Part shown: one piece after another, positions 62,865 to 64,000 of the stretch
Layout of the letters: every line of letters starts with the position of its first letter
Numbering within the stretch: position 1 is the stretch's first letter
From: Paraburkholderia bryophila
Lineage (GTDB): Bacteria; Pseudomonadota; Gammaproteobacteria; Burkholderiales; Burkholderiaceae
Reading direction: 5' to 3'
DNA length: 64,000 nt
NCBI RefSeq assembly: GCF_013409255.1
Contig: NZ_JACCAS010000002.1
Coordinates: 434,001 to 498,000, forward strand
The notes under the pieces: model-generated
What the model was told of the DNA's origin: nothing
Database searches by the model: none
The model's input: only the letters and a program-made list of their open reading frames with translations
Program-made: the position numbers and the translations under genes

Positions 62865-63560
62865 ATGACCGCCCCCGAAGCCGCGCCGCCATCCGAGCGC
62901 ACCCGCATTCGCCGCCTCGCGCAACGTGGACATTACGACCGCGCTACACTCCACGCGGTCATCGACGCCGCGTACGTGTGCCACGTCGCCTTCACCGACG
63001 ACCACGGCGTGCACTGCATCCCCACTGCGTGCTGGCGCGACGGCGACCATCTGTACATTCACGGCTCCAACGGCAGCCGCATGCTGAAGCTGGTCGCCAG
63101 TCGCGCGCAGGTTTGCGTGACGATCACGCACCTCGACGGCCTGGTGCTGGCGCGCTCGGCGTTCAACCATTCGATGAACTATCGCTCGGCGGTTATCTAC
63201 GGCGAATTCGACGTGGTAGCGGACGCGCTCAAGTCCGCGGCGCTCGATACGTTGATGGAGCACATCGCGCCGGGTCGTTCACGCGAGGCTCGTCCAGGCG
63301 ACGCCAACGAACTGGCCGCTACGACTATCCTGCGTATTCCGCTCGACGAAGCCGCGTGCAAGATCAGCAGCGGCGGCCCCGAAGATGACGAAGCCGATCT
63401 GAATCTGCCGGTTTGGGCCGGCGTGCTGCCGCTGGTGCTGCAACCGCAAATGCCCGTGGTCGTCGCCGCGCCGCGTGGCACGCCCGACTATGTGGAACGT
63501 TGGCAGAACGCTACGGTTCACCGCACGGCCGTTGACGCGCTGACGTCGACAACGTCCTGA
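62865..63560 (+). CDS. Pyridoxamine 5'-phosphate oxidase-family flavin/nucleotide-binding protein
   Basis: A 231-residue protein with the split-barrel FMN fold. Start RIRRLAQRGHYDRATLHAVIDAAYVCHVAFTDDHGVHCIPTACWRDGDHLYIHGSNGSRMLKLV is the usual pattern of the group annotated as PPOX/flavin-nucleotide-binding. It probably binds FMN or F420-like cofactor or haem. CGGAG precedes ATG 62865. No partner gene is adjacent. Confidence 0.87.
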   Translation: MTAPEAAPPSERTRIRRLAQRGHYDRATLHAVIDAAYVCHVAFTDDHGVHCIPTACWRDGDHLYIHGSNGSRMLKLVASRAQVCVTITHLDGLVLARSAFNHSMNYRSAVIYGEFDVVADALKSAALDTLMEHIAPGRSREARPGDANELAATTILRIPLDEAACKISSGGPEDDEADLNLPVWAGVLPLVLQPQMPVVVAAPRGTPDYVERWQNATVHRTAVDALTSTTS

Positions 63561-63577
63561 GCGACGTGCGCGCTCGG

Positions 63578-64000
63578 TCACTCTGCGTGCTTCTGCTGGT
63601 TCAGTTCTTTGGACTGATCCGGCGAAGGCGCGGAGATCTGCTCGGTGCGTCGCTTCAACGCCTCGTTCATCTCGCGCATGCTGTCGACGGTGTCTTTCAA
63701 AACACCGGGAGTCAGGCGCCCAACGAGAACACCGGTGAATGTTTCGCCTTGAATAAAGCGTGTTCTGTTGCCCACCGGCTCAAGAACGAACCAATGCTCG
63801 CCGTCGAAGAGGCCAGGAAGCCAGACGTACCCCTTCCACCGCAACTCACGCTCCGGCCGAACGACAAGAATTCGCGGATGAAACACCATGGCGTCCGGCC
63901 CGGCTCCTTCGGCAAATTCAATTACGTTGCCTTCGTGAAGTTGTCCATCCAGCCGCGAAATCTCGGGATTCCACGCTGGGTAGTCGGCGGTTGCGGTGAG
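63578..64000 (-). CDS. SRPBCC-domain protein (5' end outside window)
   Basis: The frame is open to the window edge on the minus strand, giving at least 140 residues. The visible part has DYPAWNPEISRLDGQLHEGN, then RELRWKGYVWLPGLFDGEHWFVLEP and RFIQGETFTGVLV, the helix-grip pattern of SRPBCC/polyketide-cyclase-like proteins that hold hydrophobic ligands. The C-terminal tail is polar. The true start lies beyond the window. An internal ATG at 63889 would cut the fold in half. Confidence 0.85.
   Translation of the reverse strand, partial: LTATADYPAWNPEISRLDGQLHEGNVIEFAEGAGPDAMVFHPRILVVRPERELRWKGYVWLPGLFDGEHWFVLEPVGNRTRFIQGETFTGVLVGRLTPGVLKDTVDSMREMNEALKRRTEQISAPSPDQSKELNQQKHAE

Overview
The window looks like a chromosomal segment of a Burkholderiales bacterium, most likely Paraburkholderia. 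It has high GC with GC-rich third codon positions. Its gene families are typical of that group: a Gram-negative porin, MipA/OmpV, DUF2167, an AcpA-type phosphatase, an FMO with an AcoR-like partner, GcvA-type LysR regulators, many GNATs, and a PLAPVTG-repeat secreted protein. No rRNA, tRNA, integrase, intact insertion sequence or CRISPR array was seen. Species identity is inference from gene content only.

Layout. 1-1.0 kb: the tail of an unknown gene and a Sel1-like secreted protein, possibly type VI secretion cargo. 1.1-10.7 kb: LysR and OmpR regulators, a GNAT killed by a nonsense codon, a DsbA-like protein coupled to a metallo-beta-lactamase-fold protein, and MipA with a two-component system. 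10.7-13.8 kb: a flavin monooxygenase and an AcoR-like regulator without its AAA+ domain. 14-16.6 kb: a DCC protein, an SDR/DoxX-like protein and a DUF2269 protein, flanked by two matching operators; the GbsR/MarR gene between them has lost its DNA-binding half. 16.7-23.2 kb: GNAT, DUF1003, GST, epoxide hydrolase, a TrpRS II-like trpS, a site-2 protease and DUF2167. 23.5-27.2 kb: porin, AraC/panB pair, membrane protein. 27.4-30.4 kb: decayed HxlR and Bcr/CflA fragments, then a 730-residue repeat protein. 30.5-43.2 kb: lactonase-like MBL with TetR, desaturase, heptosyltransferase, cytochrome c peroxidase with AcpA, a YheO-like regulator with two amino-acid enzymes, and a chemoreceptor. 43.4-47.8 kb: acyltransferase coupled to a divergent class A beta-lactamase, cupin, thioesterase, and a Tlde1-like effector with its probable immunity protein. 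48-55.9 kb: GNATs, GntR-symporter pair, a HisRS-like paralogue, AraC/GyrI, cupin, Amj-type flippase. 55.9-64 kb: a transporter/dehydrogenase/split-transketolase operon with LysR, then MHYT, GNAT, a flavin-nucleotide-binding protein and a SRPBCC protein cut by the window edge.

The most interesting observation is that two aminoacyl-tRNA-synthetase-type genes sit behind apparent ribosome-mediated attenuators. trpS is preceded by a 16-codon leader ([16 protein letters not shown], three Trp codons including a tandem pair), a first hairpin and a terminator with 18-bp arms. The HisRS-like gene is preceded by a 26-codon leader with four consecutive His codons, a hairpin starting at the last His codon, and a terminator with a U-run. 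In both, the second strand of the first hairpin can pair with the rising arm of the terminator, which is the mutually exclusive layout of classical attenuators. Together they suggest inducible auxiliary synthetase genes that sense uncharged tRNA. The HisRS-like gene carries an apparent +1 frameshift. Gene decay also affects the GNAT, GbsR, HxlR and Bcr/CflA genes.
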